The notes under the pieces: model-generated | What the model was told of the DNA's origin: nothing | What the model saw: the letters and a program-made list of their open reading frames with translations, nothing else | Database searches by the model: none | Shown here: one piece after another, positions 36,387 through 45,795 of the stretch | Layout of the letters: every line of letters starts with the position of its first letter | Numbering within the stretch: the first letter of the stretch is position 1 | Assembly (NCBI RefSeq): GCF_900172215.1 | Contig: NZ_FWFP01000007.1 | Location: 62,001 to 126,000 of the forward strand | Origin: Ruegeria meonggei | GTDB lineage: Bacteria; Pseudomonadota; Alphaproteobacteria; Rhodobacterales; Rhodobacteraceae | Direction of reading: 5' to 3' | DNA: 64,000 nt | Made by a program: the position numbers and the translations under genes

Positions 36387-36399
36387 ATCATTCTCTCCC

Positions 36400-36705
36400 T
36401 TACCAGCTCGATTTCACCATGCCGGGGATCTGACCAGCAGAACCCAGCTCGCGCAGCGCGATACGGCTGACCTTCAGCTTACGGTAGTAAGCGTGGGGAC
36501 GACCGGTGAGCTGACAACGGTTGTGCAGACGAGTAGCCGAGCTGTTGCGCGGCAGTTTGGCCAGTTTCAGACGCGCTTTGAAGCGCTCTTCCATCGGCTT
36601 GCTTTCGTCATTCGCGATTTCTTTAAGCTCGGCACGCTTTGCGGCATATTTGGCCACCAGGCGTTCACGCTTCTTCTCGCGTTCGATCATTGCTTTTTTA
36701 GCCAT
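36400..36705 (-). CDS. rpsN: Ribosomal protein S14 (zinc-independent form)
   Basis: 101 residues, the long form without the paired CxxC zinc motifs; the single Cys is in [17 protein letters not shown]. Located between rplE and rpsH, the standard order. Confidence 0.97.
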   Translation of the reverse strand: MAKKAMIEREKKRERLVAKYAAKRAELKEIANDESKPMEERFKARLKLAKLPRNSSATRLHNRCQLTGRPHAYYRKLKVSRIALRELGSAGQIPGMVKSSW

Positions 36706-36724
36706 GTCTCTATCCTCCCGGCGC

Positions 36725-37285
36725 TCAGGCGTTGAACGGCATGTTGAACGCTTTCAACAGTGCCTTGCCTTCAGCGTCGGTTTTCGCTGTGGTGGTGATT
36801 ACGATATCCATGCCCCAGACCTCGTCGACTTTGTCGAAATCGATTTCCGGGAACACGATGTGCTCTTTCATGCCCATGGCAAAGTTGCCACGACCATCGA
36901 AAGACGGCTTCACACCGCGGAAGTCACGAATACGCGGCATCGCGATTGTGATCAGACGATCCAGGAATTCGTACATCCGGTCACCGCGCAGGGTCACTTT
37001 CGAACCCAGCGGCATCTCTTCCCGGACGCGGAAGCCCGCGATCGACTTTTTCGCCAGCGTCGCAACGGCCTGTTGGCCAGCAATCGCTGTCAGATCCGCA
37101 ACAGCCGCTTTGGCCTTTTTGGAATCACGAACAGCTTCTGCACCACAACCGATGTTCAGAACGATTTTTTCCAGCTTGGGCAGCTGCATGTCGTTCTTAT
37201 AGCCGAACTCTTCTTTCAGAGCGGCACGGATGGTTTCAGCGTACTGAGCTTTCAGACGCGGGGTATAGTTTGCGGTATCAAGCAT
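36725..37285 (-). CDS. rplE: Ribosomal protein L5
   Basis: 186 residues; [20 protein letters not shown] and a C-terminal [20 protein letters not shown] are typical. Binds 5S rRNA. The start overlaps the rplX stop by 8 bases. Confidence 0.97.
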   Translation of the reverse strand: MLDTANYTPRLKAQYAETIRAALKEEFGYKNDMQLPKLEKIVLNIGCGAEAVRDSKKAKAAVADLTAIAGQQAVATLAKKSIAGFRVREEMPLGSKVTLRGDRMYEFLDRLITIAMPRIRDFRGVKPSFDGRGNFAMGMKEHIVFPEIDFDKVDEVWGMDIVITTTAKTDAEGKALLKAFNMPFNA

Positions 37286-37589
37286 CGATCACGTCCCCCG
37301 TGGTCTTGGCGAAACGCACCTTCTTGTCACCTTCGATGCGGAAGCCAACGCGGGTTGCTTTGCCGTTTTTGTCCAGCAGAGCCAGGTTCGACAACTCGAT
37401 CGGATTTGCCTGAGGCAGGCGACCACCTTGCGAGTTCTGAGTCTGGCGGGTGGCACGGATCGCGATGTTCACGCCATCAACAACTGCTTTACCGGCAGAT
37501 GGGTTGACCGAGGTAATAGTCCCCTCTTTGCCCTTGTCCTTGCCGGCCAGCACGACGACCTTGTCGCCTTTGCGGAGTTTAGCAGCCAT
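37278..37589 (-). CDS. rplX: Ribosomal protein L24
   Basis: 103 residues with the KOW motif at the N-terminus ([19 protein letters not shown]). Two bases separate it from rplN. Confidence 0.97.
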   Translation of the reverse strand: MAAKLRKGDKVVVLAGKDKGKEGTITSVNPSAGKAVVDGVNIAIRATRQTQNSQGGRLPQANPIELSNLALLDKNGKATRVGFRIEGDKKVRFAKTTGDVIDA

Positions 37590-37591
37590 GG

Positions 37592-37960
37592 TTACAGCAC
37601 CTCCGGAGCAAGCGAGATGATTTTCATGAAGTTCTTGCCACGCAGTTCACGAACAACGGGGCCAAAGATACGTGTACCTACGGGTTCGTTGTTGTTGCCA
37701 AGGATGACGGCGGCGTTGCGATCAAAACGGATCGCGGTGCCATCTTCGCGACGGACTTCTTTTGCGGTGCGTACGACGACGGCCTTACGGACGTCACCTT
37801 TCTTTACGCGGCCGCGTGGGATGGCTTCCTTCACCGAGACGACAATGATGTCGCCAACGGAGGCGTATTTACGCTTGGAACCACCCAGGACCTTGATGCA
37901 CTGAACTCGGCGTGCGCCGGAGTTGTCAGCGACATCCAGATTGGTCTGCATCTGGATCAT
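37592..37960 (-). CDS. rplN: Ribosomal protein L14
   Basis: 122 residues, full length: [19 protein letters not shown] at the start, and [13 protein letters not shown] near the end. The 75-base gap from rpsQ holds a TGGGGG/CCCCCA hairpin (37979-38005), an intra-operon RNA structure of unknown role. Confidence 0.97.
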   Translation of the reverse strand: MIQMQTNLDVADNSGARRVQCIKVLGGSKRKYASVGDIIVVSVKEAIPRGRVKKGDVRKAVVVRTAKEVRREDGTAIRFDRNAAVILGNNNEPVGTRIFGPVVRELRGKNFMKIISLAPEVL

Positions 37961-38035
37961 GTGGTTTCTCCCGACCTGTGGGGGCTGGTCTGGTTAGATC
38001 CCCCAGGGTTTCGACTAATGGAAAATCCCGGAGGC

Positions 38036-38266
38036 TTACGCTTCCAGAACTTCCCAACGTTTCGTCTTCGATTTCGGCGCGCATTCGATGATGCGGACTG
38101 TGTCGCCGACCTTGAAGGCGTTCTTTTCGTCATGAGCCCGGTACTTTTTGGACTTACGAACGGTTTTGTGCAGCAGCGGGTGCTTGAAGCGACGTTCAAC
38201 CGAAACGGTTACGGTCTGCTCGTTTGCGTCGCTGGTTACGGTGCCGGACAGGATACGCTTGGGCAT
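38036..38266 (-). CDS. rpsQ: Ribosomal protein S17
   Basis: 76 residues; OB-fold with [20 protein letters not shown] and [20 protein letters not shown], the S17 signature. Four bases after rpmC. Confidence 0.96.
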   Translation of the reverse strand: MPKRILSGTVTSDANEQTVTVSVERRFKHPLLHKTVRKSKKYRAHDEKNAFKVGDTVRIIECAPKSKTKRWEVLEA

Positions 38267-38270
38267 CTGA

Positions 38271-38477
38271 TTACTCCTCGGATGCCGCGGAAGCGGCCTT
38301 TTCGTTCAGAATGGTTTTAACGCGGGCAGCGTTGCGGCGGGCCGCTTTGATGCCGGCGGTGCTTTCCAGCTGACCGGTCGCCTGTTGAAAGCGCAGGTTA
38401 AAGCTTTCTTTCTTCAGGTTGGCCAGTTCCTCGCGGAGCTGGTCCGGGGTCTTGTCACGCAGTTCTTGGGCGTTCAT
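38271..38477 (-). CDS. rpmC: Ribosomal protein L29
   Basis: 68 residues; [18 protein letters not shown] and [20 protein letters not shown] are typical. It is the first gene of this block here, although rplP normally lies immediately upstream; rplP is 3.7 kb away, behind its own terminator. Confidence 0.96.
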   Translation of the reverse strand: MNAQELRDKTPDQLREELANLKKESFNLRFQQATGQLESTAGIKAARRNAARVKTILNEKAASAASEE

Positions 38478-38776
38478 CGCCTTTTTCCTTTGCTCAAAAC
38501 ACCAGAAGGCCCCGTGTCAGGGTCACCTTTGACCTGGTGGATGAATGATAGACATACGAATCCCCCGACTCGGCCGGGGGACACGCAAGATGCCGCTCTA
38601 TAGGGGTTTAGCTGGTGGGTGGCAAGGGAAAGTTTCAACCGAGACTCAATGGTCGAAGGGTATCAACATCACAGGCGAGTGTGACGATGTTTCTTCGTGC
38701 AATATTTGCATCACAACAGGAGTTAATATAGCCGAAAGCTCAGGCACACAAATATTGAAGATAGGTGAGTTAATCA
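38478..38776. promoter_or_regulatory. Leader and promoter region of the rpmC block
   Basis: About 300 bases without a gene. It must carry the promoter for the rpmC-rpmD transcript, since rplP ends with a terminator. A hairpin TCCCCC-gactcggcc-GGGGGA at 38561-38581 lies about 85 bases upstream of the rpmC start and could be a leader structure. The opposite strand leads into the small secreted gene at 38777. Confidence 0.5.
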
Positions 38777-39097
38777 ATGAAGGTACTACTTTGGACGATT
38801 TCGCTGGCACTGGTTGCCAGTTCTGTTCAGGCTCAGGCGATTTCGAGCGATAAGGTCTGCAACAAGGCTCATACAGATAGCCGCCTAAATGGGGCATCCA
38901 TTGATCAATGTCTTTGTATGGCAACTATTGCTCAGCAAAACATGTCACCTGAACTCTATGTTTTATGGACGGAAGCAATGTACTTAGGCGAGTCCAGAGA
39001 AAAAGAGATGCTTGCCCTGAAGCAATCTCAAAGGAAGACCGCAAACCAAATGAAAAAGACGGTGCGGTTGTCCAAAAAGAACTGTGGCCTTAAGTGA
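38777..39097 (+). CDS. Small secreted protein of unknown function
   Basis: 106 residues with a signal peptide (MKVLLWTISLALVASSVQAQ). The mature part is alpha-helical in character with Cys in KVCNKAH, DQCLCMA and the end KKNCGLK, four in all, so disulfides are likely. The codon use is AT-richer than the neighbours. No family recognised. It sits in the segment inserted between ribosomal blocks. Confidence 0.6.
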   Translation: MKVLLWTISLALVASSVQAQAISSDKVCNKAHTDSRLNGASIDQCLCMATIAQQNMSPELYVLWTEAMYLGESREKEMLALKQSQRKTANQMKKTVRLSKKNCGLK

Positions 39098-39311
39098 GTT
39101 TTCGCTCACAGGCAATCTAGAAGCTATTGGCGTGACACACACCAAGGCGAGCGCCATTTCGTAGGAGTGATCCAAGGAGCAGCATTGGGTCACTCAAAAA
39201 TTATCCCACTTGCAATTGTAACTCACGGAAATCCGGTCCTCGGCAATGTCATAGGGGCAATTCATGGCGCGGCCAGCCACTACCCTACTCTTTCGAAACA
39301 CTCCACAAACG

Positions 39312-39343
39312 CAAAACGCGGCCCTGTTTGCACAGGACCGCGT
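39312..39343 (-). terminator. Terminator of the cold-shock gene
   Basis: Minus-strand RNA gives ACGCGGUCCUG / CAGGGCCGCGU, an 11-bp stem with one U-G wobble, a 6-base loop and a following UUUGC. On the + strand the same pair would be a C-A mismatch, so the orientation is clear. Confidence 0.75.
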
Positions 39344-39368
39344 CTTAAACTGTCAAAGTCAGAAAGAC

Positions 39369-39575
39369 TTACGCCAGTGCGATGTTCACAGCGGACTCAC
39401 GACCGTCACGGCCGGGCTCGATGTCGAATGTCACTTTCTGGTCGTCGGCCAGGCCGGTCAGACCCGAGCGCTCAACAGCAGAAATGTGTACAAACACATC
39501 TTTGCCACCGGTCTCAGGTGCGATGAAGCCAAAACCTTTAGTTGCGTTGAACCATTTTACGGTGCCATTAGCCAT
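39369..39575 (-). CDS. Cold-shock domain protein
   Basis: 68 residues, a single [23 protein letters not shown] contains RNP1 (KGFGFI), and DVFVHIS is RNP2. An RNA chaperone that is cold- or growth-regulated in many bacteria. It has its own terminator downstream and about 370 bases of leader or promoter DNA upstream. Confidence 0.95.
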   Translation of the reverse strand: MANGTVKWFNATKGFGFIAPETGGKDVFVHISAVERSGLTGLADDQKVTFDIEPGRDGRESAVNIALA

Positions 39576-39944
39576 ATCCGTAATCTCCTTTAAAATGCTG
39601 CCCGCGGAATTGCGGCAGCGCGGCGTAGTCGTCTGGATCGAAAGACTGAACGCCGAGAATCGGGAGACAGTGGTCGAAAAAGAAAAACGTTAGCGCCCCT
39701 GACATCGTCTAAGATGGACTAAATATCAAGACCTTTTGGCAAACGATGTGAAAAAGGGTTGCATACAGTGATGCCTGATCCAACCCTTATTGCCTGAAAA
39801 CAAAGAGGATGCCGCCTTCGGCTACCTTCTTCGTCGGCGTTTTTTCGCCCAGATGGTTTTCCAAGGGCAAGCGACACCTCGTCTTGGTCTCGACTAAGGT
39901 GCGCTGATTCGAGTCCCTCGATTGTCGTCCGCGTGGGCGGCGGA
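39576..39944. other. Non-coding gap upstream of the cold-shock gene
   Basis: About 370 bases; no gene supported. It should hold the cold-shock promoter and perhaps a long 5' leader on the minus strand. A GC hairpin-like stretch followed by a T run (gtcggcgtttttt, near 39834-39846) may be a + strand terminator, and the sequence near 39908 only superficially resembles a tRNA T-arm. Confidence 0.4.
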
Positions 39945-40727
39945 TCAAGCGTCCTTTTCTTGCATTTTCCGAACCATGTTCAGGCGCATGCGATGCGGCA
40001 GGAAAGGCAGGACCCAGTTCAAGGTAAAGGCCAGAGATTTTTCATTGATGACGTTCAGCTTGCCCGCCATCATCGCGTCATACCCAATCTTCGCCACACC
40101 CGCCGCAGTCGCGCCTTTCTGCGCGGCCAGTTTCGTGCCGTCCAGATCGGCCCGCGCGGCAAACTCTGTCGGAACATATCCGGGCTCAAGCGCCGTAACG
40201 GTCACGCCTGTGCCACGCAGTTCTTCGGCCAGCGCCTGGCTGAAGTTCGACACATAGGCCTTGGTGGCAAAATAGGTCGCCTGCAACGGACCGGGCATAT
40301 ATGAGGCAGTCGAACTGACATTGAGGATTTTGCCGCCCCCTGCTGCAACCATGTCCTTGCCGAACATATGGCAGAGCGAAACCAACGCTTCGACGTTCAA
40401 CCGGATCATATCGAGATCTTCAGACAGGTCCCGATCCAGAAACGCGCCGCGACCGCCGAACCCAGCGTTGTTGATCAGGTAATCGACCTTTACTCCGGCG
40501 GCCTTGACGGCGTCATACAGTTTTGTCGCCCCGCCTTCGGCCCCCAAATCCAGAGCGTTGACCGTCACGGTAACGCCATGGTTGGATTCCAATTCAGATT
40601 TTAGCTCTTCAAGAGCCTCGGCACGACGGGCAGTGATGATGACGTCACCGCCTTGTGCAGCGTGAAAGCGTGCAAATTCGCGTCCAATGCCGGACGATGC
40701 CCCGGTGACGAGTGCCGTTTTGGCCAT
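39945..40727 (-). CDS. Short-chain dehydrogenase/reductase
   Basis: 260 residues. Glycine motif TGASSGIGREFARF, LINNAGFGGRG, catalytic Ser region ILNVSSTASYMPG and YFATK (YxxxK). Typical of the classical SDR subgroup annotated as DltE-like; C-terminal PFLPHRMRLNMVRKMQ extends beyond the core. Substrate unknown. In the inserted segment between ribosomal blocks. Confidence 0.88.
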   Translation of the reverse strand: MAKTALVTGASSGIGREFARFHAAQGGDVIITARRAEALEELKSELESNHGVTVTVNALDLGAEGGATKLYDAVKAAGVKVDYLINNAGFGGRGAFLDRDLSEDLDMIRLNVEALVSLCHMFGKDMVAAGGGKILNVSSTASYMPGPLQATYFATKAYVSNFSQALAEELRGTGVTVTALEPGYVPTEFAARADLDGTKLAAQKGATAAGVAKIGYDAMMAGKLNVINEKSLAFTLNWVLPFLPHRMRLNMVRKMQEKDA

Positions 40728-40787
40728 GAAACCCTCCGTTCAGGTCATGTAATGTTGTAGCGCATTCAGCGCTGGAAGGACCGCGAT

Positions 40788-41408
40788 TTAGCCCCAGCTG
40801 TAGTTGAAGCTGACACTAATCCGTTCGTCCTCAGACATGTTCATGGGCACTTCATGGCGCAACCAACTTTCCCAAAGCAACACGTCCGCAACGTCAGGTT
40901 TCAAATAGATGAACGGCTGCAACTCCCGCCGCCCGGTCTTGAGGCGCGTCGGTGCGGCCATCATCCGACCGGATCGCGGGTCTTCCAGCTTTAGAGCACT
41001 GGCTCCTTGGGGCATTGCCACATAGGTCGTGCCCGAGATCACGCTGTGCGGGTGCAGGTGGCTGGAGTGCATCCCACCCTCTGGCAGGATGTTGATCCAG
41101 ATGTCTTCCAGCTTCAACTCGCCCTCACCCAGATCAAACTCCAGGTCTTTGGCAAAAGCTGCGACGTGGCTGTCCAGCACTGTCACCAGATCAGCAAAGA
41201 TCGGGAACCGCCAAGGCAGATCAGTCAAAGAGGCATAGCTGGTGTATCCGGGATAGCCGTTCTTCTCACACCATTCCTGCCCGGCCTCGTCATCCTCGGC
41301 GATGACAAGACAGGAGCTTTCCAACTCTCCCGGGTCGATCTTGGGATCGAATTCGGACAAGGCGGCGCGATAGAGGCGGGTCACGAAGAGTGATTCAATC
41401 TGTGGCAT
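40788..41408 (-). CDS. Putative 2-oxoglutarate/Fe(II) oxygenase (TIGR02466-like)
   Basis: 206 residues. The double-stranded beta-helix core has GGMHSSHLHPHSVISGTTYV, giving candidate iron His residues, and later LLWESWLRHEVPMN with the distal His, then ERISVSFNYSWG. This pattern fits the TIGR02466 group of uncharacterised 2OG-Fe oxygenases common in marine bacteria and phages. Soluble. Target unknown. Confidence 0.78.
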   Translation of the reverse strand: MPQIESLFVTRLYRAALSEFDPKIDPGELESSCLVIAEDDEAGQEWCEKNGYPGYTSYASLTDLPWRFPIFADLVTVLDSHVAAFAKDLEFDLGEGELKLEDIWINILPEGGMHSSHLHPHSVISGTTYVAMPQGASALKLEDPRSGRMMAAPTRLKTGRRELQPFIYLKPDVADVLLWESWLRHEVPMNMSEDERISVSFNYSWG

Positions 41409-41548
41409 GTGGCTGTCATACAGCAGCCCATTGTCAGATGCGAGAGCAGGTCAATATCCCGTGATTATTCCCCTTCGTTGAGCCAACTGCATACTGCTAA
41501 CTTTGTTTTACGGGCGAGAGTGCCTGCAGGACTGGTAGGAGGGAAGCT

Positions 41549-42094
41549 TTGTCGATTTTGAAAAAGGGCCTAACAGGCGCACCGGTAAAACGCTTGCAGG
41601 AAAAGCTGGGAATTGGTGCGGATGGCATATTCGGCCCCGGGACTGAACAAGCGGTTCGGGATTTCCAACAATCCGCAGGGTTGGGTGTGGACGGTATTGC
41701 AGGCCCCGACACGTTTTCAGCGTTGGGGCTACATGAATTGGTTTTGTTACGACAGGGGTCGCGCGGGGCAGCGGTCAAGAAACTGCAGGAAGGTCTTGGC
41801 ATCGGTGCCGACGGGGTCTTCGGCCCTGGCACAGCCGCGGCCGTAGCGAAATTTCAACAGGAAAACAGCCTGGATGCAGATGGCATGGCCGGCCCGGAAA
41901 CGCTGGCGAAAATGTCTGGCTTTACCGAGATAACCGCAGAGACAGTTCAAAAAGCCGCTGTGCAACCAGATGAGGCGCATTTTGAAAGTGAACCGCTTCC
42001 AGAAATAAGTGGTAGCGACGTCGTGGCCGGAAATGCCGTCGAAGTCCCGGAAGAAAAATCCGTCTGGGGCAAGGTAAAAGGCTGGTTCTCATAA
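41549..42094 (+). CDS. Peptidoglycan-binding protein with two tandem PG_binding_1 domains
   Basis: 181 residues from a TTG start preceded by a strong AGGAGGG. Two copies of the domain (about 7-57 and 68-118) each contain GADGxFGPGT and DGxAGPxT. An acidic linker follows, ending [14 protein letters not shown], where the last residues form a short amphipathic tail. No signal peptide is visible and no catalytic domain is attached, so it is a stand-alone wall-binding module or adaptor. In the insert between ribosomal blocks. Confidence 0.82.
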   Translation: MSILKKGLTGAPVKRLQEKLGIGADGIFGPGTEQAVRDFQQSAGLGVDGIAGPDTFSALGLHELVLLRQGSRGAAVKKLQEGLGIGADGVFGPGTAAAVAKFQQENSLDADGMAGPETLAKMSGFTEITAETVQKAAVQPDEAHFESEPLPEISGSDVVAGNAVEVPEEKSVWGKVKGWFS

Positions 42095-42101
42095 TCAAAA
42101 G

Positions 42102-42131
42102 AAAAAACCCCCGCCGGTTTCCCGACGGGGG
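42102..42131 (-). terminator. Terminator after rplP
   Basis: Minus-strand RNA: CCCCCGUCGG-GAAA-CCGGCGGGGG followed by UUUUUUC. One U-G wobble works only in the minus orientation. It ends the rplB-rplP transcript 36 bases after the rplP stop and also sits just behind the convergent peptidoglycan-binding gene. Confidence 0.88.
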
Positions 42132-42166
42132 TCGATCTTGTTACGGTCGGGGTCGCCCCCAATCGC

Positions 42167-42580
42167 TTACCAGTCTTCGCGAACCACGACGCGGGTCTTG
42201 ATCGGCAGCTTCATCGCAGCCAGGCGCAGAGCCTCACGTGCGATGTCGTCATTGACGCCGTCGATCTCGAACATCACGCGGCCAGGCTTGACCTTGCATG
42301 CCCAGCGGTCGACCGAACCTTTACCTTTACCCATACGAACTTCGATCGGCTTTGCAGTGACCGGGGTGTCAGGGAAGATGCGGATCCAGACACGGCCCTG
42401 ACGCTTCATGTGACGTGTCATGGCACGACGTGCAGCCTCGATCTGGCGCGCAGTTACACGCTCAGGCTCAAGAGCTTTCAGACCATAGGTGCCAAAGTTC
42501 AGATCAGAGCCGCCCTTGGCTTCACCCTTGATCCGGCCTTTGTGCATCTTGCGGAATTTAGTACGCTTTGGTTGAAGCAT
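42167..42580 (-). CDS. rplP: Ribosomal protein L16
   Basis: 137 residues; [19 protein letters not shown] at the start and [16 protein letters not shown] in the middle. In most bacteria rpmC follows within a few bases; here a terminator and 3.7 kb of other genes intervene. Confidence 0.97.
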   Translation of the reverse strand: MLQPKRTKFRKMHKGRIKGEAKGGSDLNFGTYGLKALEPERVTARQIEAARRAMTRHMKRQGRVWIRIFPDTPVTAKPIEVRMGKGKGSVDRWACKVKPGRVMFEIDGVNDDIAREALRLAAMKLPIKTRVVVREDW

Positions 42581-42592
42581 ATCTTTCCCTCC

Positions 42593-43303
42593 TTAGCGAC
42601 GACCGCCACCAGCACCACGAGGTGCAGGGCCGTCCTGGAGTTCCTGTGCTTTACGGTCACGTGCCTGCGGATCGTGCTCCATGATCTCACCTTTGAAGAT
42701 CCAGACCTTGATCCCGATGATCCCGTAGGGGGTCATCGCTTCGGCTTGTGCGTAATCGATGTCGGCGCGCAGCGTGTGCAGAGGCACACGGCCTTCGCGG
42801 TACCACTCGGTCCGTGCGATTTCAGCGCCGCCCAGACGGCCAGCGACGTTCACCCGGATACCCAGAGAGCCCATACGCATGGCGTTCTGAACCGAACGCT
42901 TCATCGCGCGACGGAACGAAACCCGGCGCTCCAGCTGCTGAGCGATGGACTCGGCAACCAGCTGCGCGTCAAGCTCGGGCTTGCGCACTTCGACGATGTT
43001 CAGGTGCAGTTCGCTGTCTGTCATCAGGGCGATTTTCTTGCGCAGAACTTCGATGTCCGCGCCTTTCTTGCCGATGATAACACCCGGACGTGCAGTGTGG
43101 ATCGTAACGCGGCACTTTTTGTGCGGACGTTCGATGATCACACGAGCAATACCGGCTTGCTTGCACTCTTTGTTGATGAACTCACGGATCTTCAGATCTT
43201 CCAACAGAAGATCACCGTAGTCCTTGGTATCTGCGTACCAGCGGCTGTCCCAGGTGCGGTTCACCTGCAGGCGCATGCCGATCGGATTGACTTTATGTCC
43301 CAT
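42593..43303 (-). CDS. rpsC: Ribosomal protein S3
   Basis: 236 residues; KH domain with [20 protein letters not shown], and the C-terminal [17 protein letters not shown] [15 protein letters not shown]. Overlaps the rplV stop by one base. Confidence 0.97.
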   Translation of the reverse strand: MGHKVNPIGMRLQVNRTWDSRWYADTKDYGDLLLEDLKIREFINKECKQAGIARVIIERPHKKCRVTIHTARPGVIIGKKGADIEVLRKKIALMTDSELHLNIVEVRKPELDAQLVAESIAQQLERRVSFRRAMKRSVQNAMRMGSLGIRVNVAGRLGGAEIARTEWYREGRVPLHTLRADIDYAQAEAMTPYGIIGIKVWIFKGEIMEHDPQARDRKAQELQDGPAPRGAGGGRR

Positions 43304-43683
43304 TAGGCTTGCTCCTCAACTTGACGCACCTTGATGGTGATCTCCGAGAACGGCTTCAGAATCTTGCCGAACCGACCACGGGCCCGCGGGCGACCGCGTT
43401 TCATGATCAGGTTCTTGCCAACCCAGGCTTCGGCGACGATCAGCTCGTCAACGTCCAGGTTGTGGTTGTTCTCGGCGTTGGCGATTGCGGATTGCAGGCA
43501 CTTCTTGACGTCCTGCGCGATACGCTTGTTCGAGAACGTCAAGTCGGTCAGAGCCTTCTCAACTTTCTTGCCGCGGATCATCTGCGCAACCAGGTTCAGT
43601 TTCTGCGGGCTGGTACGGAGCATGCGGGTTTTCGCCATTGCTTCGTTTTCGGCCACGCGGCGGGGGTTCTTTTCCTTGCCCAT
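43303..43683 (-). CDS. rplV: Ribosomal protein L22
   Basis: 126 residues; [19 protein letters not shown], and the C-terminal [17 protein letters not shown] loop that lines the exit tunnel. Confidence 0.97.
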   Translation of the reverse strand: MGKEKNPRRVAENEAMAKTRMLRTSPQKLNLVAQMIRGKKVEKALTDLTFSNKRIAQDVKKCLQSAIANAENNHNLDVDELIVAEAWVGKNLIMKRGRPRARGRFGKILKPFSEITIKVRQVEEQA

Positions 43684-43686
43684 GAC

Positions 43687-43965
43687 TTACTTCCGCTTCG
43701 CTTTTTTGTCTGCGGCATGACCGTAATAGGTCCGAGTCGGCGAATACTCACCGAACTTCTGACCGATCATGTCTTCCGAGACGTTGACGGGGATATGCTT
43801 CTGGCCGTTGTACACACCAAAGGTCAGCCCTACAAACTGGGGCAGAATGGTGGAACGACGCGACCAGATCTTGATAACTTCGTTGCGGCCCGACTCGCGC
43901 GCTGCTTCGGCTTTTTTAAGCACATAAGCATCGACGAAAGGACCCTTCCAAACAGAGCGAGACAT
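43687..43965 (-). CDS. rpsS: Ribosomal protein S19
   Basis: 92 residues; [18 protein letters not shown] and the motif [20 protein letters not shown]. Three bases separate it from rplB and rplV. Confidence 0.97.
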   Translation of the reverse strand: MSRSVWKGPFVDAYVLKKAEAARESGRNEVIKIWSRRSTILPQFVGLTFGVYNGQKHIPVNVSEDMIGQKFGEYSPTRTYYGHAADKKAKRK

Positions 43966-43968
43966 AGA

Positions 43969-44811
43969 TTAACGTCCCTTCTTCTTGGCGTGCCGCGAGC
44001 GGATGATCAGCTTCTGGGACGCTTTGTTTTTGTTGCGGGTACGCTTACCCTTGGTGTCCTTACCCCAAGGCGTAACCGGTGTACGGCCACCCGAAGTACG
44101 ACCTTCACCACCACCGTGCGGGTGATCGATCGGGTTCATAGCGACACCACGAACCGACGGACGCACGCCCTTGTGGCGCATACGACCGGCTTTACCGAGG
44201 TTCTGGTTCGAGTTGTCGGGGTTCGACACGGCACCAACGGTGGCCATGCATTCCTGACGAACCATGCGCAGCTCGCCCGAGCTCAGACGGATCTGAGCGT
44301 AGCCACCATCGCGGCCAACGAACTGAGCGTAAGTACCGGCCGCACGAGCGATCTGACCGCCTTTACCAGGCTTCATCTCGATGTTGTGGACGATGGTACC
44401 AATTGGCATGCCCGAGAACGGCATTGCGTTGCCCGGCTTGATGTCGGCCTTGGCGGATGCCACGACTTTGTCACCAACAGCCAGACGCTGCGGAGCCAGG
44501 ATATAAGCCTGCTCGCCGTCTTCGTATTTTACCAGTGCGATGAATGCGGTCCGGTTCGGGTCATATTCGATCCGTTCAACGGTTGCCGCGACATCAAATT
44601 TATTCCGTTTGAAGTCAACGATCCGGTAGAGACGCTTTGCGCCACCGCCGCGGCGGCGTGAAGTGATCCGTCCGGTGTTGTTCCGGCCGCCCGATTTGGT
44701 CAAACCCTCAGTGAGAGATTTGACCGGGCGTCCTTTCCAAAGCTCCGAACGGTCGATCAGCACCAGCCCGCGCTGGCCCGGCGTCGTCGGCTTGTACGAC
44801 TTGAGTGCCAT
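43969..44811 (-). CDS. rplB: Ribosomal protein L2
   Basis: 280 residues, full length, with the peptidyl-transferase-proximal segment [19 protein letters not shown]. It is the first gene of its transcript here; rplW, rplD, rplC and rpsJ, which normally precede it, are not in the window up to 64 kb in this direction. Confidence 0.97.
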   Translation of the reverse strand: MALKSYKPTTPGQRGLVLIDRSELWKGRPVKSLTEGLTKSGGRNNTGRITSRRRGGGAKRLYRIVDFKRNKFDVAATVERIEYDPNRTAFIALVKYEDGEQAYILAPQRLAVGDKVVASAKADIKPGNAMPFSGMPIGTIVHNIEMKPGKGGQIARAAGTYAQFVGRDGGYAQIRLSSGELRMVRQECMATVGAVSNPDNSNQNLGKAGRMRHKGVRPSVRGVAMNPIDHPHGGGEGRTSGGRTPVTPWGKDTKGKRTRNKNKASQKLIIRSRHAKKKGR

Positions 44812-44930
44812 GCTTTCTGTCTTCCGTTTAGCAAGTGCGGGGTGTTCCCCGCTATGTGATAGGCCCCCGTAGGTGCCAAAGGTATAGGGCCCCGAAGGTC
44901 CCCGGTTTCAAATATCATAGGCCCCGGAAC
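44812..44930 (-). promoter_or_regulatory. Structured leader of the rplB transcript
   Basis: The stretch before rplB repeats a GGGGCC(C)TAT unit three times on the minus strand (starting near 44926, 44894 and 44868) and has a perfect hairpin GCGGGG-aaca-CCCCGC at 44837-44852, 26 bases before the start codon. This looks like a regulatory mRNA leader; the regulator is unknown. Confidence 0.5.
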
Positions 44931-45076
44931 GAATCCGAGGCCGCAAGATTGGGTGCATTTAGCAGTGTTGGGGGTGGGTGTCTATAGAAATCAAGAACAT
45001 TATATATGTGCCTAACCACCCTTTTTTCCCTGATCGTAGGAGCGCATTTAGAACCTATTGTTGGTTCGCATAACAA

Positions 45077-45649
45077 TTAGCGTTTTTGAGTGAGAAACTC
45101 ATGCCTCAGGAGTGTTTCGCTTGCTGAATCGTACGCGCTTTGTGGCGTGTACACAGACCGGCGCGCGCTGACAAATACTAGAAACAACCTGACCCGCATT
45201 TCTAGTTCGGCACCCTCAAATCCAATAGCCTCAAAAACCCCCTTCACAAACTCATATCGCCTGCGATCGACTTCTTTCAGGGCTTCGGCCACGACGGCGT
45301 CCTGAGCCGCCCAAGATCGGAAAGCAATATCAAATTGATCAAGTCCTTCTGACTCTACATATTGCGTTAACGACAACAGGCGCTCTGACGCTGAAGCCTC
45401 GGACGTATTGACATCGTTGATGACCGACTCCGTAAATTCCTTGGACCAGTAGTCGATCAGCGCCCGAACAAACTCATCACGGTTTTTGAAGTGGTGGTAA
45501 AAGCTGCCCTTCGTGACTCCCAGGTTTTTGACGAGAGAGTCGATTCGCAGCCGTGCACCCCCCTCTGTCGCAAGGACATTAAGGGCTGTTTCTAACCATC
45601 TTTCACGGTCATATCTAGGAAGAGGCAGGGATTTTTCAGCGTCGCGCAT
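45077..45649 (-). CDS. TetR-family transcriptional regulator
   Basis: 190 residues. The N-terminal HTH (LNVLATEGGARLRIDSLVKN, LGVTKGSFYHHFKNRDEF) is typical; the C-terminal ligand domain ends with a short basic tail. Divergent from the metallo-beta-lactamase gene across 146 bases that hold two near-identical palindromes, so it probably represses that gene and itself. Confidence 0.9.
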   Translation of the reverse strand: MRDAEKSLPLPRYDRERWLETALNVLATEGGARLRIDSLVKNLGVTKGSFYHHFKNRDEFVRALIDYWSKEFTESVINDVNTSEASASERLLSLTQYVESEGLDQFDIAFRSWAAQDAVVAEALKEVDRRRYEFVKGVFEAIGFEGAELEMRVRLFLVFVSARRSVYTPQSAYDSASETLLRHEFLTQKR

Positions 45650-45690
45650 GCCCTGTTTTTAAGCCAAAATTGCGTTCCGTCAAGGCGTAC

Positions 45691-45704
45691 ATACCAAAAA
45701 GTAC
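45691..45704. promoter_or_regulatory. Probable TetR operator, site 1
   Basis: ATACC-aaaa-AGTAC: imperfect dyad closely like site 2, 25 bases downstream. Lies 41 bases upstream of the TetR start. Confidence 0.6.
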
Positions 45705-45728
45705 TTTACAGACCATTAAGTATGGAGC

Positions 45729-45742
45729 ATACCAAAAGGTAT
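45729..45742. promoter_or_regulatory. Probable TetR operator, site 2
   Basis: ATACC-aaaa-GGTAT, a perfect 5+5 palindrome with a 4-base spacer in the TetR/metallo-beta-lactamase divergent region, 54 bases upstream of the latter gene. Confidence 0.65.
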
Positions 45743-45795
45743 CCAATATACATATTCGAATGGATGGGATTTTTTGACCTCAAGGGGGATGTACG

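Noticed and set aside
39900..39945. Possible tRNA T-arm (GATTCGAGTCCC)
   Set aside because: No stem pairs around the loop and no acceptor or anticodon arm could be built.
43309..44661. 450-residue + strand frame opposite rplV-rplB
   Set aside because: Antisense to four conserved ribosomal genes; no recognisable product.
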